Shown piece after piece: positions 8,299-16,344 of a DNA stretch of 64,000 nucleotides. Made by a program: the position numbers and the translations under genes. The first letter of the stretch is position 1; every line of letters begins with the position of its first letter. Under the pieces are notes generated by a model. That model worked only from the letters and a program-made list of their open reading frames with translations. It ran no database searches and was not told where the DNA came from. Source of the DNA: SG8-41 sp035649495 (GTDB lineage Bacteria > Pseudomonadota > Gammaproteobacteria > Burkholderiales > SG8-41); contig DASRJL010000020.1 in NCBI GenBank assembly GCA_035649495.1, positions 6,240 through 70,239 on the forward strand, in the 5' to 3' direction.

Positions 8299-9639
8299 CT
8301 AGTCGCCGGCGATGGTCATGCGCTCTATCAGTATCGAACCGCATTGACGGGAACCGCGGCGTATCACGTCGTTGCCGACGGCGGTGATGGCGCGGAACAT
8401 GTCCTTGAGATTGCCCGCTATCGTGATCTCCTGGACCGGGTAGGCGATCTCGCCGCCCTCCACCCAGAAGCCGGCCGCCCCGCGCGAATAGTCCCCGGTC
8501 ACCGCGTTGATGCCGTGACCCATCATCTCGGTCACGAGCAGGCCCGTACCGAGAGCCTTGAGCAGGCCCGCGAAATCCGATCCGGTATCCTTGACGAGAA
8601 GGTTGTGGTTACCGCCCGCGTTGCCCGTCGTCTTAAGCCGGAGCTTGCGCGCCGAGTAGCTTCCAAGGAAATATCCCTGCACGACGCCGTCCTTCACCAC
8701 CTCGCGCGGGCGCGTCGCGACGCCTTCTGCGTCGAACGCCGTGCTGGCAATGCCCTTGGGCAGGTGCGGCGCCTCGCTCAACTGGACCAGCGGCGCGAAC
8801 ACCTGCTGGCCCATGCTGTCCAGGAGGAAAGAAGACTTGCGGTAGAGACTGCCTCCACTTACCGCGGAAACGAAGTGGCCGATGAGGCTTTCCGCGACGG
8901 GCGCCTCGAACAGCACCGGCGCCTGCCGGGTCGCGATCTTGCGCGCGCCGAGGCGCTGCGCGGCGCGCTCGCCGGCGCGGCGTCCCACGCTTTCCGCGTC
9001 CGGGAGGTCGGCCGCATCGCGGCCCGATTCGTACCAGTCGTCGCGCTGCATCTCGTCGTTCGTGCCCGCGATCAGGGCGCACCAGATGCTGTGGCGCGAG
9101 CTGGGATAGCCCGCCATGAAGCCGAGCGAGTTCGCGTAGACGAAGCGTGCCTCCTGGGTCGAAACGCTCGCCCCCTCCGAGTTGGTGAGCCGGCTGTCCG
9201 CCGCAAAGCCCGCCCCCTCGCAGGCGCGGGCAAGCTCTATGGCGCGCTCCACCGGCAATCCCCACGGATGCCATAGATCCAGATCGGGTATCTGGCGGGC
9301 AAGCATGTCCTCGTCGGCGAGCCCGGCGCAATCGTCCGACGCGGTAAAGCCCGCGATCGACACCGCAGCATCGACGGTGTCGCGTATCGCCTGCGGGGTG
9401 AAGTCGGTGGTGCTGGCGTGGCCGCGCTGCTTGCCGATGTAGACCGTGACGCCTATGCCCTTGTCGCGATTGTGCTCTATGGTCTCGACCTCGTCGCGCC
9501 GGACGGTGACCGTCTGTCCGAAACCCTCGCTCACCTCGGTGTCCGCCGCGCTCACGCCCCGCTTCGCGGCGTGGTCGAGGACGTCCTTCGCGATCTGGCG
9601 GAGCTTTTCGTCGGTGTGGGAGAAGTGCGTGTCGGGCAT
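8299..9639 (-). CDS. pmbA: Metalloprotease-family protein PmbA/TldE
   Basis: A 446-residue member of the TldD/PmbA family, which with TldD forms a heterodimeric protease acting on microcin precursors and the CcdA antitoxin. Family segments include RRDEVETIEHNRDKGIGVTVY near the N-terminus, and the C-terminal TEMMGHGINAVTGDYSRGAAGFWVE. The HExxxH zinc motif of TldD is absent, as expected for the PmbA/TldE partner. tldD is not in the window. It is divergent from darP, a conserved betaproteobacterial arrangement. Confidence 0.95.
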   Translation of the reverse strand: MPDTHFSHTDEKLRQIAKDVLDHAAKRGVSAADTEVSEGFGQTVTVRRDEVETIEHNRDKGIGVTVYIGKQRGHASTTDFTPQAIRDTVDAAVSIAGFTASDDCAGLADEDMLARQIPDLDLWHPWGLPVERAIELARACEGAGFAADSRLTNSEGASVSTQEARFVYANSLGFMAGYPSSRHSIWCALIAGTNDEMQRDDWYESGRDAADLPDAESVGRRAGERAAQRLGARKIATRQAPVLFEAPVAESLIGHFVSAVSGGSLYRKSSFLLDSMGQQVFAPLVQLSEAPHLPKGIASTAFDAEGVATRPREVVKDGVVQGYFLGSYSARKLRLKTTGNAGGNHNLLVKDTGSDFAGLLKALGTGLLVTEMMGHGINAVTGDYSRGAAGFWVEGGEIAYPVQEITIAGNLKDMFRAITAVGNDVIRRGSRQCGSILIERMTIAGD

Positions 9640-9644
9640 TTGGG

Positions 9645-9650
9645 TATGAT
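9645..9650 (+). promoter_or_regulatory. Possible -10 box in the pmbA-darP divergent gap
   Basis: TATGAT lies 29 nt before the darP ATG. The overlapping TATCAT on the other strand could serve pmbA. No convincing -35 is seen in either direction, so this is a weak candidate. Confidence 0.3.
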
Positions 9651-9678
9651 ATCAGCTTGCCGCAGCAGTTCCCCGGCC

Positions 9679-10173
9679 ATGAGCGACGACGCCCCGATCA
9701 GCAAGACCCGCCGCAAGAAGGAAAGCCAGGCGCTGCAGGATCTCGGGGCGGAGCTCGTCGCCCTGAGCGGCGAGCGGCTCGCGGCGATCGATCTGCCCGA
9801 TTCTCTGCGCGACGCCGTAATGGACGCGCGCCGCATCACCGGGTTCGAAGCGCGCCGCCGCCAGATGCAGTACATCGGCAAGCTCATGCGCAAGGTGGAT
9901 GCCGAGCCGATCCGCGCCCGGCTCGAGGCGTGGAAATCTCCGGAGCGCGCGCAGGTTGCGCAATTCAAGCGGATCGAGATGTGGCGGGAGCGCCTGCTCG
10001 GCGAGGAGGGAGCGCTCGGCGAACTCCTGAGAGAGTACCCGCGTGCCGACAGGTCGCAGCTCGACGCTCTGATTCGCGACGCGTTGCGCGAGCGGGAGGA
10101 GAACCGGCCGCCGAAGAGCTTTCGCGAGTTGTTTCAGGCGCTCCGCGCCCTGCTGGAACAGCGTGATCCGTGA
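9679..10173 (+). CDS. darP: Dual-action ribosomal maturation protein DarP (YjgA, DUF615)
   Basis: A 164-residue, highly charged helical protein of the DUF615 family, which associates with late 50S ribosome precursors. Diagnostic segments are SKTRRKKESQALQDLGAELVAL, RRQMQYIGKLMR and WRERLL near the centre, with a C-terminal KSFRELFQALRALLE. The ATG at 9679 gives the usual MSDD-type start; the ATG at 9646 would sit on the probable -10 box. Its TGA stop lies in a heptamer array (10162-10229). Synteny pmbA/darP/mogA supports the call. Confidence 0.93.
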   Translation: MSDDAPISKTRRKKESQALQDLGAELVALSGERLAAIDLPDSLRDAVMDARRITGFEARRRQMQYIGKLMRKVDAEPIRARLEAWKSPERAQVAQFKRIEMWRERLLGEEGALGELLREYPRADRSQLDALIRDALREREENRPPKSFRELFQALRALLEQRDP

Positions 10174-10229
10174 ACCGTGAACCTATCAGAGCACAGTAGC
10201 TGATCACGGATCATCGATCACGATTCACG
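10162..10229. repeat. Two-arm GTGAACC/GATCACG heptamer array
   Basis: The left arm (10162-10184: GTGATCC GTGAACC GTGAACC) contains the darP stop codon. The right arm (10199-10229) reads the complementary sense (GATCACG GATCATC GATCACG ATTCACG). The core is about 14 nt. Confidence 0.8.
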
Positions 10230-10255
10230 CTTTCCGCTTCCCGGGATCCTCACGA

Positions 10256-10261
10256 TATACT
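10256..10261 (+). promoter_or_regulatory. Candidate -10 box for mogA, possibly leaderless
   Basis: TATACT lies six nt upstream of the mogA ATG (10268), so the expected transcription start falls on or next to the start codon. There is no Shine-Dalgarno sequence. The -35 match is poor. Confidence 0.35.
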
Positions 10262-10267
10262 CTCCAT

Positions 10268-10861
10268 ATGGCTGCTGAAGAACTGCTGATCGGCCTGGTC
10301 TCCATCAGCGACCGCGCGTCGCAGGGCGTCTACAAGGACGAGGGGATTCCCGCGCTCGAAGAGTGGTTTGGAAAAGCGCTGGCGGCCCCTGCATGGAAGA
10401 CGGTAACGCGCCTGATTCCCGACGAGCGGCCCGTGATCGAAGCGACGCTGAAGGAACTCGTAGACAGGGAGGGCTGCCATCTCGTGCTCACGACCGGCGG
10501 CACGGGCCCCGCGCAGCGCGACGTCACGCCCGAAGCCACGCTCGCGGTCGCGGACAGGGAAATGCCGGGTTTCGGCGAGCAGATGCGGCAGATCAGCCTG
10601 AAGTTCGTTCCGACGGCGATCCTCTCGCGGCAGGTCGGGGTCATCCGCGGCAAGGCGCTGATCCTCAACCTGCCCGGACAGCCGAAAGCGATCAAGGAAA
10701 CCCTCGAGGGTGTGAAGGGACCAGGCGGCGAGCAGGTCGTCCCGGGAATTTTTGCGGCGGTGCCGTACTGTATCGATCTGATCGGCGGGCCGTACATCGA
10801 GACCAACGAGGCGGTGGTGAAGGCCTTTCGGCCGAAGTCGGCCATCCGACCGAAGAAGTGA
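10268..10861 (+). CDS. mogA: Molybdopterin adenylyltransferase
   Basis: MogA adenylylates molybdopterin before molybdenum insertion. The 197-residue protein has the MoaB/Mog-fold motif LTTGGTGPAQRDVTPEA (about residues 74-90), followed by DREMPGFGEQMR and the C-terminal LNLPGQPKAIKE. Length is typical. It lies downstream of darP in the same orientation, separated by a repeat array. The TGA stop is formed at the start of another GTGACCA array. Confidence 0.95.
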   Translation: MAAEELLIGLVSISDRASQGVYKDEGIPALEEWFGKALAAPAWKTVTRLIPDERPVIEATLKELVDREGCHLVLTTGGTGPAQRDVTPEATLAVADREMPGFGEQMRQISLKFVPTAILSRQVGVIRGKALILNLPGQPKAIKETLEGVKGPGGEQVVPGIFAAVPYCIDLIGGPYIETNEAVVKAFRPKSAIRPKK

Positions 10862-10880
10862 CCAGTGACCAGTGACCAGT
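10858..10880. repeat. GTGACCA heptamer array after mogA
   Basis: Three perfect GTGACCA units. The first supplies the mogA TGA stop. Confidence 0.85.
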
Positions 10881-10903
10881 AATTTTCAGCTTGAGAGATA
10901 ACC

Positions 10904-11194
10904 GTGTGCCGCAACATCAAGACGCTGTTCAATTTCGAGCCGCCCGCGACGGAGGCGGAAATCCGGGCCTCCGCGCTGCAGTTCGTGCGCAAGCTCTCCG
11001 GCTACAACAAGCCTTCCAGAGCCAACGAAGCGGCGTTCAACCTTGCAATCGAGCAGGTGAGCGATGCCGCGCGAACGCTCGTGCGCTCCCTTATCGCTTC
11101 GACGCCTCCGCGAGATCGCGACGTCGAGCGGGCGAAGGCCATGGCCGAAGCGGCGAAGCGCTTCAGCCATGCACGCATGACCCCTGACGCATGA
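10904..11194 (+). CDS. DUF2277 domain protein
   Basis: A 96-residue protein beginning at a GTG with MCRNIKTLFNFEPPATEAEI, the hallmark N-terminus of the DUF2277 family. The remainder (ALQFVRKLSGYNKPSRANEAAF and PPRDRDVERAKAMAEAAKRF) also matches. Function is unknown; the family is small, cytosolic and helical. The last five residues and stop are encoded by the downstream GCATGACCCCTGAC array, so the C-terminus is probably non-native sequence relative to homologues. The esterase gene starts 10 nt after the stop. Confidence 0.88.
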   Translation: MCRNIKTLFNFEPPATEAEIRASALQFVRKLSGYNKPSRANEAAFNLAIEQVSDAARTLVRSLIASTPPRDRDVERAKAMAEAAKRFSHARMTPDA

Positions 11195-11203
11195 CCCCTG
11201 ACC
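11176..11203. repeat. Two 14-nt units, GCATGACCCCTGAC
   Basis: Two perfect copies of a 14-nt unit (two heptamers) overlap the 3' end of the DUF2277 gene and abut the ATG of the carboxylesterase. Confidence 0.75.
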
Positions 11204-11881
11204 ATGTCCATACTCGAAACCATCGAAATCGAAACCGGCGTGAACCCCACCGCTGCCGTCATCTGGATGCACGGCCTGGGCGCCGACGGCAATGATTTCG
11301 TGCCTATCGTGGGCGAGCTCGGCCTGGAGAAGGCGCCCGCGGTTCGCTTCGTCTTCCCGCACGCGCCGATGCGGCCGGTGACGATCAACAACGGCTACGT
11401 CATGCGCGCGTGGTACGACGTCCTGTTCGGCAACCTCGAAGGCACCTCGCGCAAGGTGGACGAGCAGGGCGTGCGCGATTCCGAAGGCCAGATCGGCGCG
11501 CTGATCGAGCGCGAGACGAAGCGCGGGATTCCCGCGGAGAGCATCGTGCTCGCCGGTTTCTCGCAGGGCGGCGCGATCGCGCTGCAGACCGGCCTGCGCT
11601 ACCCGGCGAAGCTCGCCGGCATCATGGCGCTGTCGACCTACCTGCCGCTCGCCGCCGTGCTGCCGCAGGAAGCCACGCCCGCCAACAGGAAGACCCCTAT
11701 TTTCATGGCGCACGGCATATACGATCCGGTCGTGGCCCACGTCATGGGCTCGACGTCACGCGTCACGCTCGCCGGGCTGGGCTACCCGGTGGAGTGGCAC
11801 GAGTACCCGATGCAGCATTCCGTGTGCGCTGAGGAAGTCGCGGACATCGGCGCGTGGCTGCGACGGGTGCTGTGCGGCTGA
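11204..11881 (+). CDS. Carboxylesterase, alpha/beta hydrolase
   Basis: A 225-residue member of the phospholipase/carboxylesterase (EstB) family. The nucleophile is Ser120 in GFSQGG; Asp174 (GIYDPVV) and His205 (QHSVC) complete the triad. The oxyanion region is WMHGLGADG (residues 21-29). It should hydrolyse short-chain or acyl-protein esters in the cytoplasm; no signal peptide is present. It is convergent with the CaiB gene, with a 14-nt repeat array filling the entire gap. Confidence 0.92.
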   Translation: MSILETIEIETGVNPTAAVIWMHGLGADGNDFVPIVGELGLEKAPAVRFVFPHAPMRPVTINNGYVMRAWYDVLFGNLEGTSRKVDEQGVRDSEGQIGALIERETKRGIPAESIVLAGFSQGGAIALQTGLRYPAKLAGIMALSTYLPLAAVLPQEATPANRKTPIFMAHGIYDPVVAHVMGSTSRVTLAGLGYPVEWHEYPMQHSVCAEEVADIGAWLRRVLCG

Positions 11882-11884
11882 AAT

Positions 11885-12072
11885 GCGGACCGGATAATGC
11901 GGTCCGGACAATGCGGTTCAGGTAGAGCGGTCCAAATGAAGCGGTCCGAGTAACCCGCTGTATCTGCACCGCCGTATCTGCACCGCCGTATCTGCACCGT
12001 CCTATCTGCACCGCCCTATCTGCACCGCCGTATCTGCACCGTCCTATCTGCACCGCCCTATCTGAGCCGCTC
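11885..12072. repeat. Inverted two-arm array of 14-nt units filling a convergent gap
   Basis: The left arm (11885-11954) is five units of the GCGGTCCGGATAAT type. The right arm (11961-12072) is eight units of the TATCTGCACCGCCG type in the complementary sense. The arms are separated by 6 nt. The array begins 3 nt after the esterase stop and ends exactly at the CaiB stop. It could form a long hairpin acting as a bidirectional terminator. Confidence 0.9.
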
Positions 12073-13263
12073 TTAGGCAACAACACCTTGTTGCCGTAGA
12101 GCCGCGATGCGCTCTGGCGGCAGCCCGAGCAGCTCGCGCAGCACTTCGTCAGTGTGTTCCCCCAGCCGCGGAGCGGGGTGCGAAATCGCGGGTCCGGCGC
12201 CATCCAGCTTGATGGGATTGCCCGGCAGGCGCACTCGGCCCACGTCGGGATGGTCGTATTCGAGGATCATCTCACGCTCGGCGACGGGCGGCTCCGCGAA
12301 TGCACCGTCCAGACCGTTGACGGGCGCCGCGGGCACCTCCGCGGCACGCAGCCTCGCCAGCCAGTCAGCGACGGTCCGCGTGCCCAGGATGGCCTCGAGC
12401 GCAGGGACGAGTGTTTCGCGATTCTCGAGCCGCTTCGGGTTGGTGGCGAAGCGCGGATCCTCCGCCATGGCGGGCTCGCCCAGCACTGCGCACAGCTTGC
12501 GCCAGAAATTCTCCTGGCGCGTCGCGATCACCACGTAGCCGTCCTGCGCCCGGAACGCCTGCCACGGAACGGTGAACTCATGGGCGGAGCCCTGGGGCAG
12601 CGGCAGCTCGCCCGAGCTCAGGTAGAGCGTGCCGATATAGGAGAGGAGGTTCAGCATCCCGTCGAACATGGTCGTCTCGACGCGCCGCCCCCTGCCCGTG
12701 CGCTCGCGCTCGTAGAGAGCCGCGAGTATTCCCTTGCACGAGAAAATGCCGCCGGACAGGTCCGCGAGCGGCACGCCGACGCGCGCGGGCGGCCGGCCCG
12801 GCTCGCCGGTGAAGCTCATGTGGCCGCTGATCGCCTGGATGATGATGTCGAGCGCCGGGTAGTCCTTGTAGGCGCCGTCGGCTCCGAACCCGGTGACCGA
12901 GCACTGGATGATGCGCGGATTCAATGCCGAGAGCGTCGCGTAGTCGACCTTCAGGCGCTCCAGCACGCCCGCCCGGAAATTGTCGATCACGACGTCCGAA
13001 ATCCTGACGAGATCGTGGAAGAGCGCGCGTCCGGCGTCGGTCTTCAGGTTGATGACGACGCTCTTCTTGTTGCGGTTGAACGTGAGAAACAGCGTGCTGA
13101 CGCCCCGGTACGGCGCCACGGAGGGGATGCGGCCCAGATCGCCTTCGGGCGCTTCGATCTTGATCACCTCCGCTCCCAGGTCCGACAGCACCTGCGAGCC
13201 GTAAGTGCCGGCGATGATCTGGCCGAGCTCCAGAATGCGCACGCCTTGGAGCGGATGCGACAT
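12073..13263 (-). CDS. Class III CoA-transferase (CaiB/BaiF family)
   Basis: A 396-residue CaiB/BaiF protein that transfers CoA between acyl groups through a glutamyl-/aspartyl-CoA intermediate. The catalytic Asp is Asp168 in VPLADLSGG. The N-terminal GVRILELGQIIAGTYGSQVLS and the AEVIKIEAPEGD segments are typical. The ATG overlaps the stop of the upstream acyl-CoA dehydrogenase by one base (TAATG), so the pair is translationally coupled. Together they probably activate and oxidise one organic acid; the substrate is not inferable. Confidence 0.93.
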   Translation of the reverse strand: MSHPLQGVRILELGQIIAGTYGSQVLSDLGAEVIKIEAPEGDLGRIPSVAPYRGVSTLFLTFNRNKKSVVINLKTDAGRALFHDLVRISDVVIDNFRAGVLERLKVDYATLSALNPRIIQCSVTGFGADGAYKDYPALDIIIQAISGHMSFTGEPGRPPARVGVPLADLSGGIFSCKGILAALYERERTGRGRRVETTMFDGMLNLLSYIGTLYLSSGELPLPQGSAHEFTVPWQAFRAQDGYVVIATRQENFWRKLCAVLGEPAMAEDPRFATNPKRLENRETLVPALEAILGTRTVADWLARLRAAEVPAAPVNGLDGAFAEPPVAEREMILEYDHPDVGRVRLPGNPIKLDGAGPAISHPAPRLGEHTDEVLRELLGLPPERIAALRQQGVVA

Positions 13264-14405
13264 TACAATCCGAGCCCGCGGGCGATGATGTTCCGCTGGA
13301 TCTCGGACGTGCCCGCGCCTATCGTCGCCAGCCGCGAATCGCGGAAGAAGCGCTGCATCGGGTACTCCATGCAGTAGCCGTAGCCGCCCAGTATCTGCAG
13401 CCCCAGGTCGGAAACCGCCTTGTAGGTCTCTCCGGTGTGGAGCTTCACCACCGCGGCGTCGTGCCGCGTCGCTTTGCTCTGCGACATGAGCCAGGCGTAG
13501 CGGTAAACCAGCATGCGCGAGATATCGAGCATCACCTTCATGTCCGCGAGCTTGTGCGAGATCGCCTGGAACTGCCCGATGGCGCGGCCGAACTGCTTGC
13601 GAGTCTTCGCGTAGGCGAGCGCGTACTCGAACGCCGCCGTCGCCGCCCCGGTGCGCGCCGCGGACAGGCACAGGCGCTCGTACCAGAGATAGGCATCGAC
13701 GGCTTCCCAGCCGCGGTCCACCGCGCCGAGGATGGCGGACGCCGGCACTTTGACGTCGGAATAGAACACCTGCGTCGTTCCGATCGCCCGCTGGCCGAGC
13801 GTCGCGATCCTGCGGACGTCTATGCCCGGCAGCTTCGTGTCCACCAGGAAATTGGTGATACCTTCCTGCTTGCGCTTTCCATCGGCCGTGCGTGTCACCA
13901 GCAGGCAGTAGTCGCTCAAATCCATGCCCGAAGTGAAGACCTTCTGGCCGTTGATCACGTAGTCGCCGTCCGCGGCGACCGCGCGGGTCGTCAGGGCCGC
14001 GGCGTCGGATCCCGCTTGCGGCTCGCTGAGTCCGAAGCAGAAGGACAGCTCCCCGCGCGCGACCCTGGGCAGGAGCCGCTCCTTCTGCTCGCGCGTGCCG
14101 TGCTCCATTACCGCGTAGCCGCCGTAGGTGAGCGTGCGGAACACCCACATTCCCAGCTCTTCGAAATGCCGGCCCGCCTCCTCCAGCAGGATGGCAAGCT
14201 CGATTGCGGAGGCGCCGGCGCCGCCATACTCCGCGGGCAGGATCAACCCGAACCAGCCGTGCTTCGCCAGCGCGTCGTAGGCCTCCCGCGGCGGGCGCGC
14301 TTCGCTGTCGCAGCGCTCGGCGTACTCGGGCGTGCACACTTCACCCAACAGCGCCTGGAGATGGTCGCGCAGCGCTTCCTGCTCGGGTGTGAACGAGAAG
14401 TCCAT
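13263..14405 (-). CDS. Acyl-CoA dehydrogenase
   Basis: A 380-residue FAD-dependent acyl-CoA dehydrogenase. It starts MDFSFTPEQEALRDHLQ, contains FCFGLSEPQAGSD (FAD/substrate site) and ends with LGGYGYCMEYPMQRFFRDSR and GTSEIQRNIIARGLG, the usual C-terminal signatures. I use the ATG at 14405, which gives the family N-terminus; an ATG at 14417 is in frame. It is coupled to the CaiB gene. Electrons would go to ETF, which is not in the window. Confidence 0.94.
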   Translation of the reverse strand: MDFSFTPEQEALRDHLQALLGEVCTPEYAERCDSEARPPREAYDALAKHGWFGLILPAEYGGAGASAIELAILLEEAGRHFEELGMWVFRTLTYGGYAVMEHGTREQKERLLPRVARGELSFCFGLSEPQAGSDAAALTTRAVAADGDYVINGQKVFTSGMDLSDYCLLVTRTADGKRKQEGITNFLVDTKLPGIDVRRIATLGQRAIGTTQVFYSDVKVPASAILGAVDRGWEAVDAYLWYERLCLSAARTGAATAAFEYALAYAKTRKQFGRAIGQFQAISHKLADMKVMLDISRMLVYRYAWLMSQSKATRHDAAVVKLHTGETYKAVSDLGLQILGGYGYCMEYPMQRFFRDSRLATIGAGTSEIQRNIIARGLGL

Positions 14406-14412
14406 AAAACCC

Positions 14413-14481
14413 GTCATGCGTCAGGGGCCAGGGGTCCGGGGTGCTTGACTCGCATGACCCATGACGCATGACCCATGACGG
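14413..14481. repeat. ATGACGC/ATGACCC heptamer array
   Basis: The right part (14451-14481) is ATGACCC ATGACGC ATGACCC ATGACGG. A looser part (14413-14442) has CCAGGGG/TCCGGGG units. It fills the gap between the acyl-CoA dehydrogenase and the CitE-like gene. Confidence 0.8.
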
Positions 14482-14484
14482 CTG

Positions 14485-15372
14485 TTAACGATCCAGCTTC
14501 GCGAGCTCCAGCACGCGCTTCGCACGCTGGTACATCGCGTAATCGACCAGCTTGCCATCCACGACGATGGCTGCCGCGGCGCCGGTCTTTTCCACGGCTT
14601 CAAACTCGGTAACCACCCGCCTGTAGTAGATGATCTCCTCTTCGGGAACGGCATAGGCCCGCCGCACCGGCGCGATCTGCTTGGGGTGTATCACCGCGCG
14701 GCCGACGTAACCCAGGCGTGCGGAAAGGCGCGAGTCCTGAATCAGTCCCTGCTCGTCCCCTAGATCGCTGAAGACGCCGTCGAGCGGATACATCTTGCCC
14801 GCAGCCCGGGTGTCGAGCAGCACCTTGGATCTGGCGTAGAGCAGCTCCGTCCCCTCGATGGACCAGCTGCAGCCCAGGTCGGTCTGGAGATCACCATCGC
14901 GCGCCGAGCCGAAAGTGACGCTCGCGACGCGCGGCGAGGCGGTGACGAGGTCGTAGCATCGATACACCCCAGGGGCGCTTTCGATCGAGAGGATGATTTC
15001 CACGGAGCCGGGCGCGAGCTTCGCACGCGCCTCCAGTGCGTCCAGCGCGGCGGCCGCGTCCCGCACTTCATCGGCCGTCTCGGCCTTGGCCATGATTATC
15101 GCCGACAGGCCGGGACGGACGACGGCGGCGAGATCGTCGGCGAGCATTCCCGTTGCGGACGCATTGGTCCGCACGAACATCGCCGGCCCGCCGCCCTTGC
15201 CGGCCGCACCGTCCACGGTCTTCGCCACGAGCACGCGGGCCTCCGCCTTAGCCGTCAGCGGAACCGAGTCCTCCAGGTCGAAGATGACCGCATCGGCGCC
15301 GCTTTCGAGCGCCTTGCCCATCACGCGCTCCTTGCCGCCGGGTGCGAAGAGTGCGGTTCGTAGTGGCTTCAC
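14485..15372 (-). CDS. CitE-like CoA-ester lyase (HpcH/HpaI family)
   Basis: A 295-residue TIM-barrel protein of the citrate lyase beta/malyl-CoA lyase family. It has RTALFAPGG at the N-terminus, DAVIFDLEDSVP (residues 28-38), FVRTNA (CoA-binding Arg) and IILSIESAPGV (metal-binding Glu). It should cleave a 3-hydroxyacyl-CoA such as a citramalyl- or malyl-CoA, giving acetyl- or propionyl-CoA. It lies upstream of the acyl-CoA dehydrogenase and CaiB on the same strand, consistent with one catabolic pathway. Confidence 0.92.
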   Translation of the reverse strand: MKPLRTALFAPGGKERVMGKALESGADAVIFDLEDSVPLTAKAEARVLVAKTVDGAAGKGGGPAMFVRTNASATGMLADDLAAVVRPGLSAIIMAKAETADEVRDAAAALDALEARAKLAPGSVEIILSIESAPGVYRCYDLVTASPRVASVTFGSARDGDLQTDLGCSWSIEGTELLYARSKVLLDTRAAGKMYPLDGVFSDLGDEQGLIQDSRLSARLGYVGRAVIHPKQIAPVRRAYAVPEEEIIYYRRVVTEFEAVEKTGAAAAIVVDGKLVDYAMYQRAKRVLELAKLDR

Positions 15373-15402
15373 TCCGTTACGTCTCCTGTTAAATGCAAAT
15401 TA

Positions 15403-15551
15403 GCCACGGAACCACACGGAAGTACACGGACGCGAAGAACGATACGGACGAATGCAACATCGAACTCGCACAAGCGCTGTTCCACCGACCTGCTCCATTT
15501 CGGAGGCCCTCTTATCCAAATTCCGTGTGTTTCCGTGTGATTCCGTGGCCA
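15403..15551. repeat. Inverted CCACGGA-type element, second copy
   Basis: The left arm (15403-15432) repeats CCACGGAA/CACACGGAAG/TACACGGA. The right arm (15520-15551) is the complement (TTCCGTGTG, TTCCGTGTG, ATTCCGTGG). The 87-nt core has no gene. It occupies the gap between the class II aldolase and the CitE-like gene. Confidence 0.88.
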
Positions 15552-15558
15552 AAGCTTC

Positions 15559-16266
15559 TTACTTCTTCATTCCGGCGAGCGCCTTCGCCCGCCACGCCGG
15601 CCACGCGCGGTTGTAATTCTGCGCGGGATTCGACGCCTTCACTTCCGCGTCGTCTATGTAGGTGATCTTCCCGCCCGGGCCCGCGATCGCCATCGCCTGC
15701 ATCTGCATGCGCGCGTTGATCTCAAGGTAAATGCTTCGGCCGACCGCGCGCGGCAGATTCTCTCCCACGACCGTCGCGCCGTGCCCGCGCATCAGCGCCG
15801 CGGGCGCGCTTGCCAGCGTACTCGCGAGCGCCCTGCCGAGGAACGGCGTCTTCACCAGCAGATCGGTGCCCGTCTGGACGTCGCGTATCTCGAAGTTCGG
15901 GAGCCCCTCGCCGACGAACGCCGCCATGTGGAACACCGGTCGCAGCCCCACCGTGGTCACGCTGAAGGGCACGACTGTGTGCGAGTGGCTGTGGACCACC
16001 GACATCACTTCCGGCCGCGCCTTGAGGACCTCGCCGTGGATAAAGCGCTCACGCACCGATTCGCGCCCCTTCGGGTCTATCGGGTTGCTGTCCAGGTCGT
16101 ACTCGATGATGTGCTCCTCAGTCACGTTCTCCGGCGCGATGTGCCCCGCGAGAAAGTAACGGTTCGGATCGCGCTCGGAGCGCACGCTGACGTGCCCGTA
16201 GGCATCGATCACATCGTGCTCGGCGAGTATGCGGTATGCGGCGACGAGGTCTTCGATCTGGCTCAT
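15559..16266 (-). CDS. Class II aldolase/adducin family protein
   Basis: A 235-residue zinc-dependent aldolase-fold protein. Metal ligands are in SVVHSHSHTVVPF (His92, His94) and the C-terminal RGHGATVVG; YGHVSVR and the FIHGEV acid segment are also typical. Such enzymes cleave or decarboxylate hydroxy-acids or sugar phosphates. It lies between TctC and the CitE-like gene on the same strand. A second paralogue is at 20009-20782 with the same motif order. Confidence 0.9.
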   Translation of the reverse strand: MSQIEDLVAAYRILAEHDVIDAYGHVSVRSERDPNRYFLAGHIAPENVTEEHIIEYDLDSNPIDPKGRESVRERFIHGEVLKARPEVMSVVHSHSHTVVPFSVTTVGLRPVFHMAAFVGEGLPNFEIRDVQTGTDLLVKTPFLGRALASTLASAPAALMRGHGATVVGENLPRAVGRSIYLEINARMQMQAMAIAGPGGKITYIDDAEVKASNPAQNYNRAWPAWRAKALAGMKK

Positions 16267-16282
16267 TCGTGCTCCTTCGGAT

Positions 16283-16344
16283 CAGGATTCGGGATTCGGG
16301 ATTCGGGATTCGCACCGGTCACTGGTCACCGGTCACTGGTCACT
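16283..16344. repeat. Adjacent GGATTCG and GGTCACT heptamer arrays
   Basis: Four GGATTCG units (16283-16312) are followed directly by four GGTCACT/GGTCACC units (16315-16344). The second array supplies the TGA stop of the TctC gene on the minus strand. Confidence 0.88.

Noticed and set aside
11885..12072. CRISPR array from regular TATCTGCACCGCC repeats
   Set aside because: The units are contiguous 14-mers without unique spacers, arranged as inverted arms, and no cas gene is present.
12073..14337. A single 754-residue fusion of acyl-CoA dehydrogenase and CaiB
   Set aside because: The upstream half of this long frame is a shadow. The dehydrogenase is in another frame and ends with TAATG at the CaiB start.
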